Positions 12,401-26,000 of a stretch of DNA of 64,000 nucleotides are shown here, piece by piece; positions within the stretch are counted from its first letter, which is position 1, and each line of letters begins with the position of its first letter. The stretch is from Mimachlamys varia (Eukaryota; Mollusca; Bivalvia; Pectinida; Pectinidae): NCBI GenBank assembly GCA_947623455.1, contig OX392529.1, positions 4,650,001-4,714,000 on the forward strand, in the 5' to 3' direction. The notes under the pieces are model-generated. The model searched no databases. It worked only from the letters and a program-made list of their open reading frames with translations, and had not been told where the DNA came from. Position numbers and translations under genes: made by a program.

Positions 12401-13661
12401 TATTATATCTCTCCTCTACAGCCAGGTATTATATCTCTCCTCTACAGCCAGGTATTATACCTCCCCTCTACAGCCAGGTATTATATCTCCCCTCTACAGC
12501 CAGGTATTATGTCTCCCCTCTACAGCCAGGTATTATATCTCCCCTATACAGCCAGGTATTATAGCTCCCCTATATGGCCAGGTATTATACCTCTCCTATA
12601 CAGCCAGGTATTATATCTCTCCTCTACAGCCAGGTATTATACCTCCCCTATACAACCAGGTATTATATCTCCCCTATATGGCCAGGTATTATACCTCTCC
12701 TATACAGCCAGGTATTATATCTCTCCTCTACAGCCAGGTATTATACCTCCCCTATACAGCCAGGTATTATATCTCCCCTATATGGCCAGGTATTATATCT
12801 CTCCTCTACAGCCAGGTATTATATCTCCCCTATACAGCCAGGTATTATATCTCCCCTCTACAGCCAGGTATTATATCTCTCCTCTACAGCCAGGTATTAT
12901 ACCTCTCCTCTACAGCCAGGTATTATATCTACCCTATATGGCCAGGTATTATACCTCCCCTCTACAGCCAGGTATTATATCTCCCCTCTACAGCCAGGTA
13001 TTATATCTCCCCTCTACAGCTAGGTATTATATCTCCCCTCTACAGCCAGGTATTATATCTCCCCTCTACAGCCAGGTATTATATCTCCCCTATATGGCCA
13101 GGTATTATATCTCCCCTATATGGCCAGGTATTATATCTCCCCTATACAACCAGGTATTATATCTCCCCTATACAACCAGGTATTATATCTCCCATACAGC
13201 CAGGTATTATATCTCCCCTATACAACCAGGTATTATATCTCCCCTATACAACCAGGTATTATATCTCCCCTATATGGCCAGGTATTATATCTCCCCTATA
13301 TGGCCAGGTATTATATCTCCCCTATATGGCCAGGTATTATACCTCTCCTATACAGCCAGGTATTATATCTCTCCTCTACAACCAGGTATTATATCTCCCC
13401 CATACAGCCAGGTATTATATCTCCCCTATACAACCAGGTATTATATCTCCCCTCTACAGCCAGGTATTATATCTCCCCTATACAACCAGGTATTATATCT
13501 CTCCTCTTCAGCCAGGTATTATATCTCCCCTCTACAGCCAGGTATTATATCTCCCCTATACAACCAGGTATTATATCTCCCCTATACAGCCAGGTATTAT
13601 ATGCCCCTCTACAGCCAGGAATAATATTTCTCCTGTACAACCATGTATTTTTTCTCCCCTA
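3467..13661. repeat. 26-bp minisatellite, about 390 units (array B, intron 1)
   Basis: The unit is CCAGGTATTATATCTCCCC plus TATACAG, with single-base variants (CTCTACAG, TATATGG, ACCTCTCC). It starts at the exon 1 donor: exon end CAGCCAG|GTATTA is the same as each unit's junction. Each unit thus has a pyrimidine-rich stretch, an acceptor-like TATACAG, the four bases CCAG, and a GT donor. The unit has no plus-strand stop in any frame, so 26-residue-repeat frames of up to 1132 codons appear in all three frames; these are artefacts. Larger blocks are duplicated, for example a rare GTATTATACATTG variant at 5371 and 9352. Confidence 0.97.
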
Positions 13662-13995
13662 GCTTGGTCCTTTATCTGTTGTAGTCTGGTCCTAGTCCTT
13701 TATATGTTGTAGACTGGACCTAATCCTTAATCTGTTGTAGGCTGGACCTAGATGTAGGCTGGTTCTAGTCCTTTATCTGTTGCAGGCTGGTCCTAGTCCT
13801 GTATCTGTTGCAGGCTGGTATAGGTCCTTTAACTGTTGTGGGCTGGTCCTAGTCCTTTATCAGTTGTAGACTGGTCCTAGTCCTTTATACGTTGTAGGCT
13901 GGTCCTAGTCCTTTATGTGTTGTGGGCTGGTCCTAATCCTTTTTCTGTTGTATGATGGTCCTATTCCTTTTTCTGTTATAGGATGGTCCTAGTGC
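13662..13995. repeat. 28-bp pyrimidine-rich repeat (array C)
   Basis: About 11-12 diverged copies of a unit containing CTGGTCCTAGTCCTTTATCTG and TTGTAG, split here as CTGGTCCTAGTCC plus TTTATCTGTTGTAG. It ends about 25 bp before the exon 2 acceptor. Each unit looks like a polypyrimidine tract with TAG, so the array extends the acceptor region of intron 1. Confidence 0.85.
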
Positions 13996-14019
13996 CTGCA
14001 CATTCCCTTCACTGCTCAG

Positions 14020-14075
14020 AGATGAAAAGAACAGAGATTCAGTTCTGGTCCCCAAGTCTACAGCAATATGTACAG
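14020..14075 (+). CDS. Gene A exon 2, unknown protein
   Basis: A 56-nt exon. The acceptor is strong (CATTCCCTTCACTGCTCAG|A) and the donor is TGTACAG|GTAAAGG, close to consensus. The first base completes the AG left by exon 1 (AGA, Arg); 18 codons then read DEKNRDSVLVPKSTAICT, and one G is left over (phase 1). The 36-bp array begins at this donor and copies the last 16 exon bases. The array stays open in the exon's frame to a TGA at about 14682, so intron retention or use of a later donor would add 12-residue repeats. Confidence 0.6.
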
Positions 14076-17000
14076 GTAAAGGTCAGGGTAGAATAATGGC
14101 TATATGTACAGGTAAAGATCAGGGTAGAATAACAGCAATATGTACAGGTAAAGGTCAGGGTAGAATAACAGCAATATGTACAGGTAAAGGTCAGGGTAGA
14201 ATAATGGCATTATGTACAGGTAAGGGTCAGGGTAGAATAACAGCAATATGTACAGGTAAAGGTCAGGGTAGAATAATGGCAATATGTACAGGTAAGGGTC
14301 AGGGTAGAATAACCTCAATATGTACAGGTAAGGGTCAGGGTAGAATAAGAGCAATATGTACAGGTAAGGGTCAGGGTAGAATAAGAGCAATATGTACAGG
14401 TTTGGGTCAGGGTAGAATAACGGCAATATGTACAGGTAAGGGTCAGGGTAGAATAACAGCAATATGTACAGGTAAGGGTCAGGGTAGAATAAGAGCAATA
14501 TGTACAGGTTTGGGTCAGGGTAGAATAACAGCAATATGTACAGGTAACGGTCAGGGTAGAATAACGGCAATATGTACAGGTAAGGGTCAGGGTAAAATAA
14601 GAGCAATATGTACAGGTTTGGGTCAGGGTAGAATAACGGCAATATGTACAGGTTTGGGTCAGGGTAGAATAACGGCAATATGAACAGGTAACGGTCAGGG
14701 TAGAATAACAGCAATATGTACAGGTAAAGGTCAGGGTAGAATAATGGCAATATGTACAGGTAAAGTTCAGGGTAGAATAACAGCAATATGTACAGGTAAA
14801 GGTCAGGGTAGAATAACAGCAATATGTACAGGTAACAGTCAGGGTAGAATAACAGCAATATGTACAGGTAAGGGTCAGGGTAGAATAACGACAATATGTA
14901 CAGGTAAAGGTCAGGGTAGAATAACAGCAATATGTACAGGTAAAGGTCAGGGTAGAATAACAGCAATATGTACAGGTAAGGGTCAGGGTAGAATAACGAC
15001 AATATGTACAGGTAAAGGTCAGGGTAGAATAACAGCAATATGTACAGGTAAAGGTCAGGGTAGAATAACAGCAATATGTACAGGTAAAGGTCAGGGTAGA
15101 ATAACAGCAATATGTACAGGTAACGGTCAGGGTAGAATAACGACAATATGTACAGGTAAGGGTCAGGATAGAATAATGGCAATATGTACAGGTAAGGGTC
15201 AGGGTAGAATAACAGCAATATGTACAGGTAAAGGTCAGGGTAGAATAATGGCAATATGTACAGGTAAGGGTCAGGGTAGAATAATGGCAATATGTACAGG
15301 TAAAGGTCAGGGTAGAATAATGGCAATATGTACAGGTAAAGGTCAGGGTAGAATAACGGCAATATGTACAGGTAAAGGTCAGGGTAGAATAACAGCAATA
15401 TGTACAGGTAACAGTCAGGGTAGAATTACGACAATATGTACAGGTAACGGTCAGGGTAGAATAACGACAATATGTACATGTAAGGGTCAGGGTAGAATAA
15501 CGACAATATGTACAGGTAACGTTCAGGGTAGAATAACGACAATATGTACATGTAAGGGTCAGGGTAGAATAACGACAATATGTACAGGTAACGGTCAGGG
15601 TAGAATAAAGACAATATGTACAGGTAACGGTCAGGGTAGAATTACGACAATATGTACAGGTAAATGTCAGGGTGGAATAACAGCAATATGTACAGGTAAC
15701 GTTCAGGGTAGAATAACAGCAATATGTACAGGTAAATGTCAGGGTAGAATAACGGCAATATGTACAGGTAAGGGTCAGGGTAGAATAACGGCAATATGTA
15801 CAGGTAAGGGTCAGGGTAGAATAACGACAATATGTACAGGAAAAGGTCAGGGTAGAATAACAGCAATATGAACAGGTAAGGTCAGGGTAGAATAACAGCA
15901 ATATGTACAGGTAATGGTCAGGGTAGAAAAACAGAAATATGTACAGGTAACGGTCAGGGTAGAATTACGACAATATGTACAGGAAAAGGTCAGGGTAGAA
16001 TAACAGCAATATGAACAGGTAAGGTCAGGGTAGAATAACAGCAATATGTACAGGTAATGGTCAGGGTAGAATAACAGAAATATGTACAGGTTTGGGTCAG
16101 GGTAGAATAACGGCAATATGTACAGGTAACGGTCAGGGTAGAATAACAGCAATATGTACAGGTAACGGTCAGGGTAGAATAACAGCAATATGTACAGGTT
16201 TGGGTCAGGGTAGAATAATGACAATATGTACAGGTAACGGTCAGGGTAGAATTACGACAATATGTACAGGTAACGGTCAGGGTAGAATAACAGCAATATG
16301 TACAGGTAAAGGTCAGGGTAGAATAACGGCAATATGTACAGGTAACGGTCAGGGTAGAATAACAGCAATATGTACAGGTAAAGGTCAGGGTAGAATAACA
16401 GCAATATGTACAGGTAACTGTCAGGGTAGAATAAGAGCAATATGTACAGGTTTGGGTCAGGGTAGAATAATGACAATATGTACAGGTAACGGTCAGGGTG
16501 GAATAACAGCGATATGTACAGGTTTGGGTCAGGGTAGAATAATGGCAATATGTACAGGTAAATGTCAGGGTAGAATAACAGCAATATGTACAGGTAACAA
16601 TCAGGGTAGAATAATGGCAATATGTACAGGTAACGGTCAGGGTAGAATAACGACAATATGTACAGGTAACGGTCAGGGTAGAATAACGACAATATGTACA
16701 GGTAAAGGTCAGGGTAGAATAACAGCAATATGTACAGGTAAGGGTCAGGGTAGAATAACGACAATATGTACAGGTAAAGGTCAGGGTAGAATAACAGCAA
16801 TATGTACAGGTTTGGGTCAGGGTAGAATAACAGCAATATGTACAGGTTTGGGTCAGGGTAGAATAACAGCAATATGTATAGGTAAAGTTCAGGGTAGAAT
16901 AACGACAATATGTACAGGTAACAGTCAGGGTAGAATAACAGCAATATGTACAGGTAACGGTCAGGGTAGAATAACGGCAATATGTACAGGTAAGGGTCAG

Positions 17001-20000
17001 GGTAGAATAACAGCAATATGTATAGGTAAGGGTCAGGGTAGAATAACAGCAATATGTACAGGTAAGGGTCAGGGTAGAATAACGACAATATGTACAGGTA
17101 ACAGTCAGGGTAGAATAACAGCAATATGTACAGGTAACGGTCAGGGTAGAATAACGGCAATATGTACAGGTAAGGGTCAGGGTAGAATAACAGCAATATG
17201 TATAGGTAAGGGTCAGGGTAGAATAACAGCAATATGTACAGGTAAGGGTCAGGGTAGAATAACAGCAATATGTACAGGTAACGGTCAGGGTAGAATAACG
17301 GCAATATGTACAGGTAACGGTCAAGGTAGAATAACGGCAATATGTACAGGTAACGGTCAGGGTAGAATAACAGCAATATGTACAGGTAACGGTCAGGGTA
17401 GAATAACAGCAATATGTACAGGTAACGGTCAGGGTAGAATAAGAGCAATATGTACAGGTTTGGGTCAGGGTAGAATAATGACAATATGTACAGGTAAATG
17501 TCAGGGTGGAATAACAGCAATATGTACAGGTAACGTTCAGGGTAGAATAACAGCAATATGTACAGGTAACGGTCAGGGTAGAATAACAGCAATATGTACA
17601 GGTAAATGTCAGGGTAGAATAACGGCAATATGTACAGGTAACAATCAGGGTAGAATAATGGCAATATGTACAGGTAACGGTCAGGGTAGAATAATGACAA
17701 TATGTACAGGTAACGGTCAGGGTAGAATAACGACAATATGTACAGGTAAAGGTCAGGGTAGAATAACAGCAATATGTACAGGTAACGGTCAGGGTAGAAT
17801 AACAGCAATATGTACAGGTAACGGTCATGGTAGAATAACAGCAATATGTACAGGTTTGGGTCAGGGTAGAATAACAGCAATATGTACAGGTAAGGGTCAG
17901 GGTAGAATAACGGCAATATGTACAGGTAACGGTCAAGGTAGAATAACAGCAATATGTACAGGTTTGGGTCAGGGTAGAATAACAGCAATATGTACAGGTA
18001 ACGGTCAGGGTAGAATAAGAGCAATATGTACAGGTTTGGGTCAGGGTAGAATAATGACAATATGTACAGGTAAATGTCAGGGTGGAATAACAGCAATATG
18101 TACAGGTAACGTTCAGGGTAGAATAACAGCAATATGTACAGGTAAATGTCAGGGTAGAATAACAGCAATATGTACAGGTAACAATCAGGGTAGAATAATG
18201 GCAATATGTACAGGTAACGGTCAGGGTAGAATAACGACAATATGTACAGGTAACGGTCAGGGTAGAATAACGACAATATGTACAGGTAAAGGTCAGGGTA
18301 GAATAACAGCAATATGTACAGGTAAGGGTCAGGGTAGAATAACGACAATATGTACAGGTAAAGGTCAGGGTAGAATAACAGCAATATGTACAGGTAAGGG
18401 TCAGGGTAGAATAACAGCAATATGTACAGGTTTGGGTCAGGGTAGAATAACGGCAATATGTACAGGTAACGGTCAAGGTAGAATAACAGCAATATGTACA
18501 GGTAACGGTCAGGGTAGAATAACAGCAATATGTACAGGTAAAGGTCAGGGTAGAATAAGAGCAATATGTACAGGTAACGGTCAGGGTAGAATAACAGCAA
18601 TATGTACAGGTAACGGTCAGGGTAGAATAAGAGCAATATGTACAGGTAAGGGTCAGGGTAGAATAACGGCAATATGTACAGGTAAGGGTCAGGGTAGAAT
18701 AACGACAATATGTACAGGAAAAGGTCAGGGTAGAATAACAGCAATATGTACAGGTAATGGTCAGGGTAGAAAAACAGAAATATGTACAGGTAACGGTCAG
18801 GGTAGAATTACGACAATATGTACAGGAAAAGGTCAGGGTAGAATAACAGCAATATGAACAGGTAAGGGTCAGGGTAGAATAAGAGCAATATGTACAGGTA
18901 ATGGTCAGGGTAGAATAACAGAAATATGTACAGGTTTGGGTCAGGGTAGAATAACGGCAATATGTACAGGTAACGGTCAGGGTAGAATAACAGCAATATG
19001 TACAGGTAACGGTCAGGGTAGAATAACAGCAATATGTACAGGTTTGGGTCAGGGTAGAATAACAGCAATATGTACAGGTAACGGTCAAGGTAGAATAACA
19101 GCAATATGTACAGGTTTGGGTCAGGGTAGAATAAGAGCAATATGTACAGGTTTGGGTCAGGGTAGAATAACAGCAATATGTACAGGTAACGGTCAGGGTA
19201 GAATAACAGCAATATGTACAGGTAACTGTCAGGGTAGAATAAGAGCAATATGTACAGGTTTGGGTCAGGGTAGAATAATGACAATATGTACAGGTAACGG
19301 TCAGGGTGGAATAACAGCGATATGTACAGGTTTGGGTCAGGGTAGAATAATGGCAATATGTACAGGTAAATGTCAGGGTAGAATAACAGCAATATGTACA
19401 GGTAACAATCAGGGTAGAATAATGGCAATATGTACAGGTAACGGTCAGGGTAGAATAACGACAATATGTACAGGTAACGGTCAGGGTAGAATAACGACAA
19501 TATGTACAGGTAAGGGTCAGGGTAGAATAACAGCAATATGTACAGGTTTGGGTCAGGGTAGAATAACGGCAATATGTACAGGTAACGGTCAAGGTAGAAT
19601 AACAGCAATATGTACAGGTAACGGTCAGGGTAGAATTACAGCAATATGTACAGGTAACGGTCAGGGTAGAATAACAGCAATATGTACAGGTGACGGTCAG
19701 GGTAGAATAAGAGCAATATGTACAGGTAACGGTCAGGGTGGAATAACAGCAATATGTACAGGTAACGGTCAGGGTAGAATAACAGCAATATGTACAGGTT
19801 TGGGTCAGGGTAGAATAACAGAAATATGTACAGGTAACGGTCAGGGTAGAATAACAGCAATATGTACAGGTTTGGGTCAGGGTGGAATAACAGCAATATG
19901 TACAGGTAACGGTCAGGGTAGAATAACAGCAATATGTACAGGTAACGGTCAGGGTAGAATAACAGCAATATGTACAGGTTTGGGTCAGGGTGGAATAACA

Positions 20001-23000
20001 GCAATATGTACAGGTTTGGGTCAGGGTAGAATAACAGCAATATGTACAGGTAACGGTCAGGGTAGAATAACAGCAATATGTACAGGTTTGGGTCAGGGTA
20101 GAATAACAGCAATATGTACAGGTAACGGTCAGGGTAGAATAACAGCAATATGTACAGGTAACGGTCAGGGTAGAATAATGGCAATATGTACAGGTAACGG
20201 TCAGGGTAGAATAATGACAATATGTACAGATAACGGTCAGGGTAGAATAACGACAATATGTACATGTAAGGGTGAGGGTAGAATAACGACAATATGTACA
20301 GGTAACGGTCAGGGTAGAATAACGACAATATGTACAGGTAACGGTCAGGGTAGAATAACGACAATATGTACAGGTAACAGTCAGGGTAGAATAGCAGCAA
20401 TATGTACAGGTAAGGGTCAGGGTAGAATAACGGCAATATGTACAGGTAACGGTCAGGGTAGAATAATGGCAATATGTACAGGTAAATGTCAGGGTAGAAT
20501 AACAGCAATATGTACAGGTAACAATCAGGGTAGAATAATGGCAATATGTACAGGTAACGGTCAGGGTAGAATAACGACAATATGTACAGGTAACGGTCAG
20601 GGTAGAATAACGACAATATGTACAGGTAAGGGTCAGGGTAGAATAACAGCAATATGTACAGGTTTGGGTCAGGGTAGAATAACGGCAATATGTACAGGTA
20701 ACGGTCAAGGTAGAATAACAGCAATATGTACAGGTAACGGTCAGGGTAGAATTACAGCAATATGTACAGGTAACGGTCAGGGTAGAATAACAGCAATATG
20801 TACAGGTGACGGTCAGGGTAGAATAAGAGCAATATGTACAGGTAACGGTCAGGGTGGAATAACAGCAATATGTACAGGTAACGGTCAGGGTAGAATAACA
20901 GCAATATGTACAGGTTTGGGTCAGGGTAGAATAACAGAAATATGTACAGGTAACGGTCAGGGTAGAATAACAGCAATATGTACAGGTTTGGGTCAGGGTG
21001 GAATAACAGCAATATGTACAGGTAACGGTCAGGGTAGAATAACAGCAATATGTACAGGTAACGGTCAGGGTAGAATAACAGCAATATGTACAGGTTTGGG
21101 TCAGGGTGGAATAACAGCAATATGTACAGGTTTGGGTCAGGGTAGAATAACAGCAATATGTACAGGTAACGGTCAGGGTAGAATAACAGCAATATGTACA
21201 GGTTTGGGTCAGGGTAGAATAACAGCAATATGTACAGGTAACGGTCAGGGTAGAATAACAGCAATATGTACAGGTAACGGTCAGGGTAGAATAATGGCAA
21301 TATGTACAGGTAACGGTCAGGGTAGAATAATGACAATATGTACAGATAACGGTCAGGGTAGAATAACGACAATATGTACATGTAAGGGTGAGGGTAGAAT
21401 AACGACAATATGTACAGGTAACGGTCAGGGTAGAATAACGACAATATGTACAGGTAACGGTCAGGGTAGAATAACGACAATATGTACAGGTAACAGTCAG
21501 GGTAGAATAGCAGCAATATGTACAGGTAAGGGTCAGGGTAGAATAACGGCAATATGTACAGGTAACGGTCAGGGTAGAATAATGGCAATATGTACAGGTA
21601 AAGGTCAGGGTAGAATAACAGCAATATGTACAGGTAACGGTCAGGGTAGAATAATGGCAATATGTACAGGTAACGGTCAGGGTAGAATAATGGCAATATG
21701 TACAGGTAACGGTCAGGGTAGAATAACAGCAATATGTACAGGTAAAGGTCAGGGTAGAATAACAGCAATATGTACAGGTAAATGTCAGGGTGGAATAACA
21801 GCAATATGTACAGGTAACGGTCAGGGTGGAATAACAGCAATATGTACAGGTAACGGTCAGGGTGGAATAACAGCAATATGTACAGGTAACGGTCAGGGTG
21901 GAATAACTGCAATATGTACAGGTAACGGTCAGGGTGGAATAACAGCAATATGTACAGGTAACGGTCAGGGTGGAATAACAGCAATATGTACAGGTAACGG
22001 TCAGGGTAGAATAACAGCAATATGTACAGGTAAATGTCAGGGTAGAATAATGACAATATGTACAGGTAACAGTCAGGGCAGAATAACAGCAATATGTACA
22101 GGTTTGGGTCAGGGTAGAATAACAGCAATATGTACAGGTAACGGTCAGGGTGGAATAACAGCAATATGTACAGGTAACGGTCAGGGTAGAATAACAGCAA
22201 TATGTACAGGTAACGGTCAGGGTAGAATAACGGCAATATGTACAGGTAACGGTCAGGGTAGAATAACAGCAATATGTACAGGTAAGGGTCAGGGTAGAAT
22301 AACAGCAATATGTACAGGTAAATGTCAGGGTGGAATAACGGCAATATGTACAGATAACGGTCAGGGTAGAATAACGACAATATGTACATGTAAGGGTGAG
22401 GGTAGAATAACGACAATATGTACAGGTAACGGTCAGGGTAGAATAACGACAATATGTACAGGTAACGGTCAGGGTAGAATAACGACAATATGTACAGGTA
22501 ACAGTCAGGGTAGAATAGCAGCAATATGTACAGGTAAGGGTCAGGGTAGAATAACGGCAATATGTACAGGTAACGGTCAGGGTAGAATAATGGCAATATG
22601 TACAGGTAAAGGTCAGGGTAGAATAACAGCAATATGTACAGGTAACGGTCAGGGTAGAATAATGGCAATATGTACAGGTAACGGTCAGGGTAGAATAATG
22701 GCAATATGTACAGGTAACGGTCAGGGTAGAATAACAGCAATATGTACAGGTAAAGGTCAGGGTAGAATAACAGCAATATGTACAGGTAAATGTCAGGGTG
22801 GAATAACAGCAATATGTACAGGTAACGGTCAGGGTGGAATAACAGCAATATGTACAGGTAACGGTCAGGGTGGAATAACAGCAATATGTACAGGTAACGG
22901 TCAGGGTGGAATAACTGCAATATGTACAGGTAACGGTCAGGGTGGAATAACAGCAATATGTACAGGTAACGGTCAGGGTGGAATAACAGCAATATGTACA

Positions 23001-26000
23001 GGTAACGGTCAGGGTAGAATAACAGCAATATGTACAGGTAAATGTCAGGGTAGAATAATGACAATATGTACAGGTAACAGTCAGGGCAGAATAACAGCAA
23101 TATGTACAGGTTTGGGTCAGGGTAGAATAACAGCAATATGTACAGGTAACGGTCAGGGTGGAATAACAGCAATATGTACAGGTAACGGTCAGGGTAGAAT
23201 AACAGCAATATGTACAGGTAACGGTCAGGGTAGAATAACGGCAATATGTACAGGTAACGGTCAGGGTAGAATAACAGCAATATGTACAGGTAAGGGTCAG
23301 GGTAGAATAACAGCAATATGTACAGGTAAATGTCAGGGTGGAATAACGGCAATATGTACAGGTAAGGGTCAGGGTAGAATAACGGCAATATGTACAGGTA
23401 AATGTCAGGGTGGAATAACGGCAATATGTACAGGTAAGGGTCAGGGTAGAATAACAGCAATATGTACAGGTAAAAGTCAGGGTAGAATAATGGCAATATG
23501 TACAGGTAAAGGTCAGGGTAGAATTACGGCAATATGTACAGGTAAAGGTCAGGGTAGAATAACAGCAATATGTACAGGTAAAAGTCAGGGTAGAATAACG
23601 GCAATATGTACAGGTTTGGGTCAGGGTAGAATAACGGCAATATGTACAGGTAAAGGTCAGGGTAGAATAACAGCAATATGTACAGGTAACGGTCAGGGTA
23701 GAATAACAGCAATATGTACAGGTAACGGTCAGGGTAGAATTACGGCAATATGTACAGGTTTGGGTCAGGGTAGAATAACGGCAATATGTACAGGTAACGG
23801 TCAGGGTAGAATAACAGCAATATGTACAGGTTTGGGTCAGGGTAGAATAACGGCAATATGTACAGATAACGGTCAGGGTAGAATAACGGCAATATGTACA
23901 GGTTTGGGTCAGGGTAGAATAACGGCAATATGTACAGATAACGGTCAGGGTAGAATAACGGCAATATGTACAGATAACGGTCAGGGTAGAATAACGGCAA
24001 TATGTACAGGTTTGGGTCAGGGTAGAATAACGGCAATATGTACAGATAACGGTCAGGGTAGAATAACGGCAATATGTACAGATAACGGTCAGGGTAGAAT
24101 AACGACAATATGTACAGGTAAAGGTCAGGGTAGAATAACAGCAATATGTACAGGTAACGGTCAGGGTAGAATAACAGCAATATGTACAGGTAACGGTCAT
24201 GGTAGAATAACAGCAATATGTACAGGTTTGGGTCAGGGTAGAATAACAGCAATATGTACAGGTAAGGGTCAGGGTAGAATAACGGCAATATGTACAGGTA
24301 ACGGTCAAGGTAGAATAACAGCAATATGTACAGGTTTGGGTCAGGGTAGAATAACAGCAATATGTACAGGTAACGGTCAGGGTAGAATAAGAGCAATATG
24401 TACAGGTTTGGGTCAGGGTAGAATAATGACAATATGTACAGGTAAATGTCAGGGTGGAATAACAGCAATATGTACAGGTAACGTTCAGGGTAGAATAACA
24501 GCAATATGTACAGGTAAATGTCAGGGTAGAATAACAGCAATATGTACAGGTAACAATCAGGGTAGAATAATGGCAATATGTACAGGTAACGGTCAGGGTA
24601 GAATAACGACAATATGTACAGGTAACGGTCAGGGTAGAATAACGACAATATGTACAGGTAAAGGTCAGGGTAGAATAACAGCAATATGTACAGGTAAGGG
24701 TCAGGGTAGAATAACGACAATATGTACAGGTAAAGGTCAGGGTAGAATAACAGCAATATGTACAGGTAAGGGTCAGGGTAGAATAACAGCAATATGTACA
24801 GGTTTGGGTCAGGGTAGAATAACGGCAATATGTACAGGTAACGGTCAAGGTAGAATAACAGCAATATGTACAGGTAACGGTCAGGGTAGAATAACAGCAA
24901 TATGTACAGGTAAAGGTCAGGGTAGAATAAGAGCAATATGTACAGGTAACGGTCAGGGTAGAATAACAGCAATATGTACAGGTAACGGTCAGGGTAGAAT
25001 AAGAGCAATATGTACAGGTAAGGGTCAGGGTAGAATAACGGCAATATGTACAGGTAAGGGTCAGGGTAGAATAACGACAATATGTACAGGAAAAGGTCAG
25101 GGTAGAATAACAGCAATATGTACAGGTAATGGTCAGGGTAGAAAAACAGAAATATGTACAGGTAACGGTCAGGGTAGAATTACGACAATATGTACAGGAA
25201 AAGGTCAGGGTAGAATAACAGCAATATGAACAGGTAAGGGTCAGGGTAGAATAAGAGCAATATGTACAGGTAATGGTCAGGGTAGAATAACAGAAATATG
25301 TACAGGTTTGGGTCAGGGTAGAATAACGGCAATATGTACAGGTAACGGTCAGGGTAGAATAACAGCAATATGTACAGGTAACGGTCAGGGTAGAATAACA
25401 GCAATATGTACAGGTTTGGGTCAGGGTAGAATAACAGCAATATGTACAGGTTTGGGTCAGGGTAGAATAACAGCAATATGTACAGGTTTGGGTCAGGGTA
25501 GAATAACAGCAATATGTACAGGTAACGGTCAGGGTAGAATAACAGCAATATGTACAGGTTTGGGTCAGGGTGGAATAATGGCAATATGTACAGGTAACGG
25601 TCAGGGTAGAATAACGACAATATGTACAGGTAACGGTCAGGGTGGAATAACAGCGATATGTACAGGTTTGGGTCAGGGTAGAATAATGGCAATATGTACA
25701 GGTAAATGTCAGGGTAGAATAACAGCAATATGTACAGGTAACAATCAGGGTAGAATAATGGCAATATGTACAGGTAACGGTCAGGGTAGAATAACGACAA
25801 TATGTACAGGTAACGGTCAGGGTAGAATAACGACAATATGTACAGGTAAGGGTCAGGGTAGAATAACAGCAATATGTACAGGTTTGGGTCAGGGTAGAAT
25901 AACGGCAATATGTACAGGTAACGGTCAAGGTAGAATAACAGCAATATGTACAGGTAACGGTCAGGGTAGAATTACAGCAATATGTACAGGTAACGGACAG

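Noticed and set aside
3373..13712. Long plus-strand frames of YYISPIQPGIISPLYS-type repeats as a repetitive protein
   Set aside because: All three frames are open because the 26-bp unit has no stop; the exon-intron junction at 3473 and loss of frame at every indel point to intronic satellite.
15990..25928. 3312-codon minus-strand frame and 2097-codon plus-strand frame as giant proteins
   Set aside because: Both strands of the same 36-bp array are open at once; composition is that of the repeat and there is no independent coding signal.
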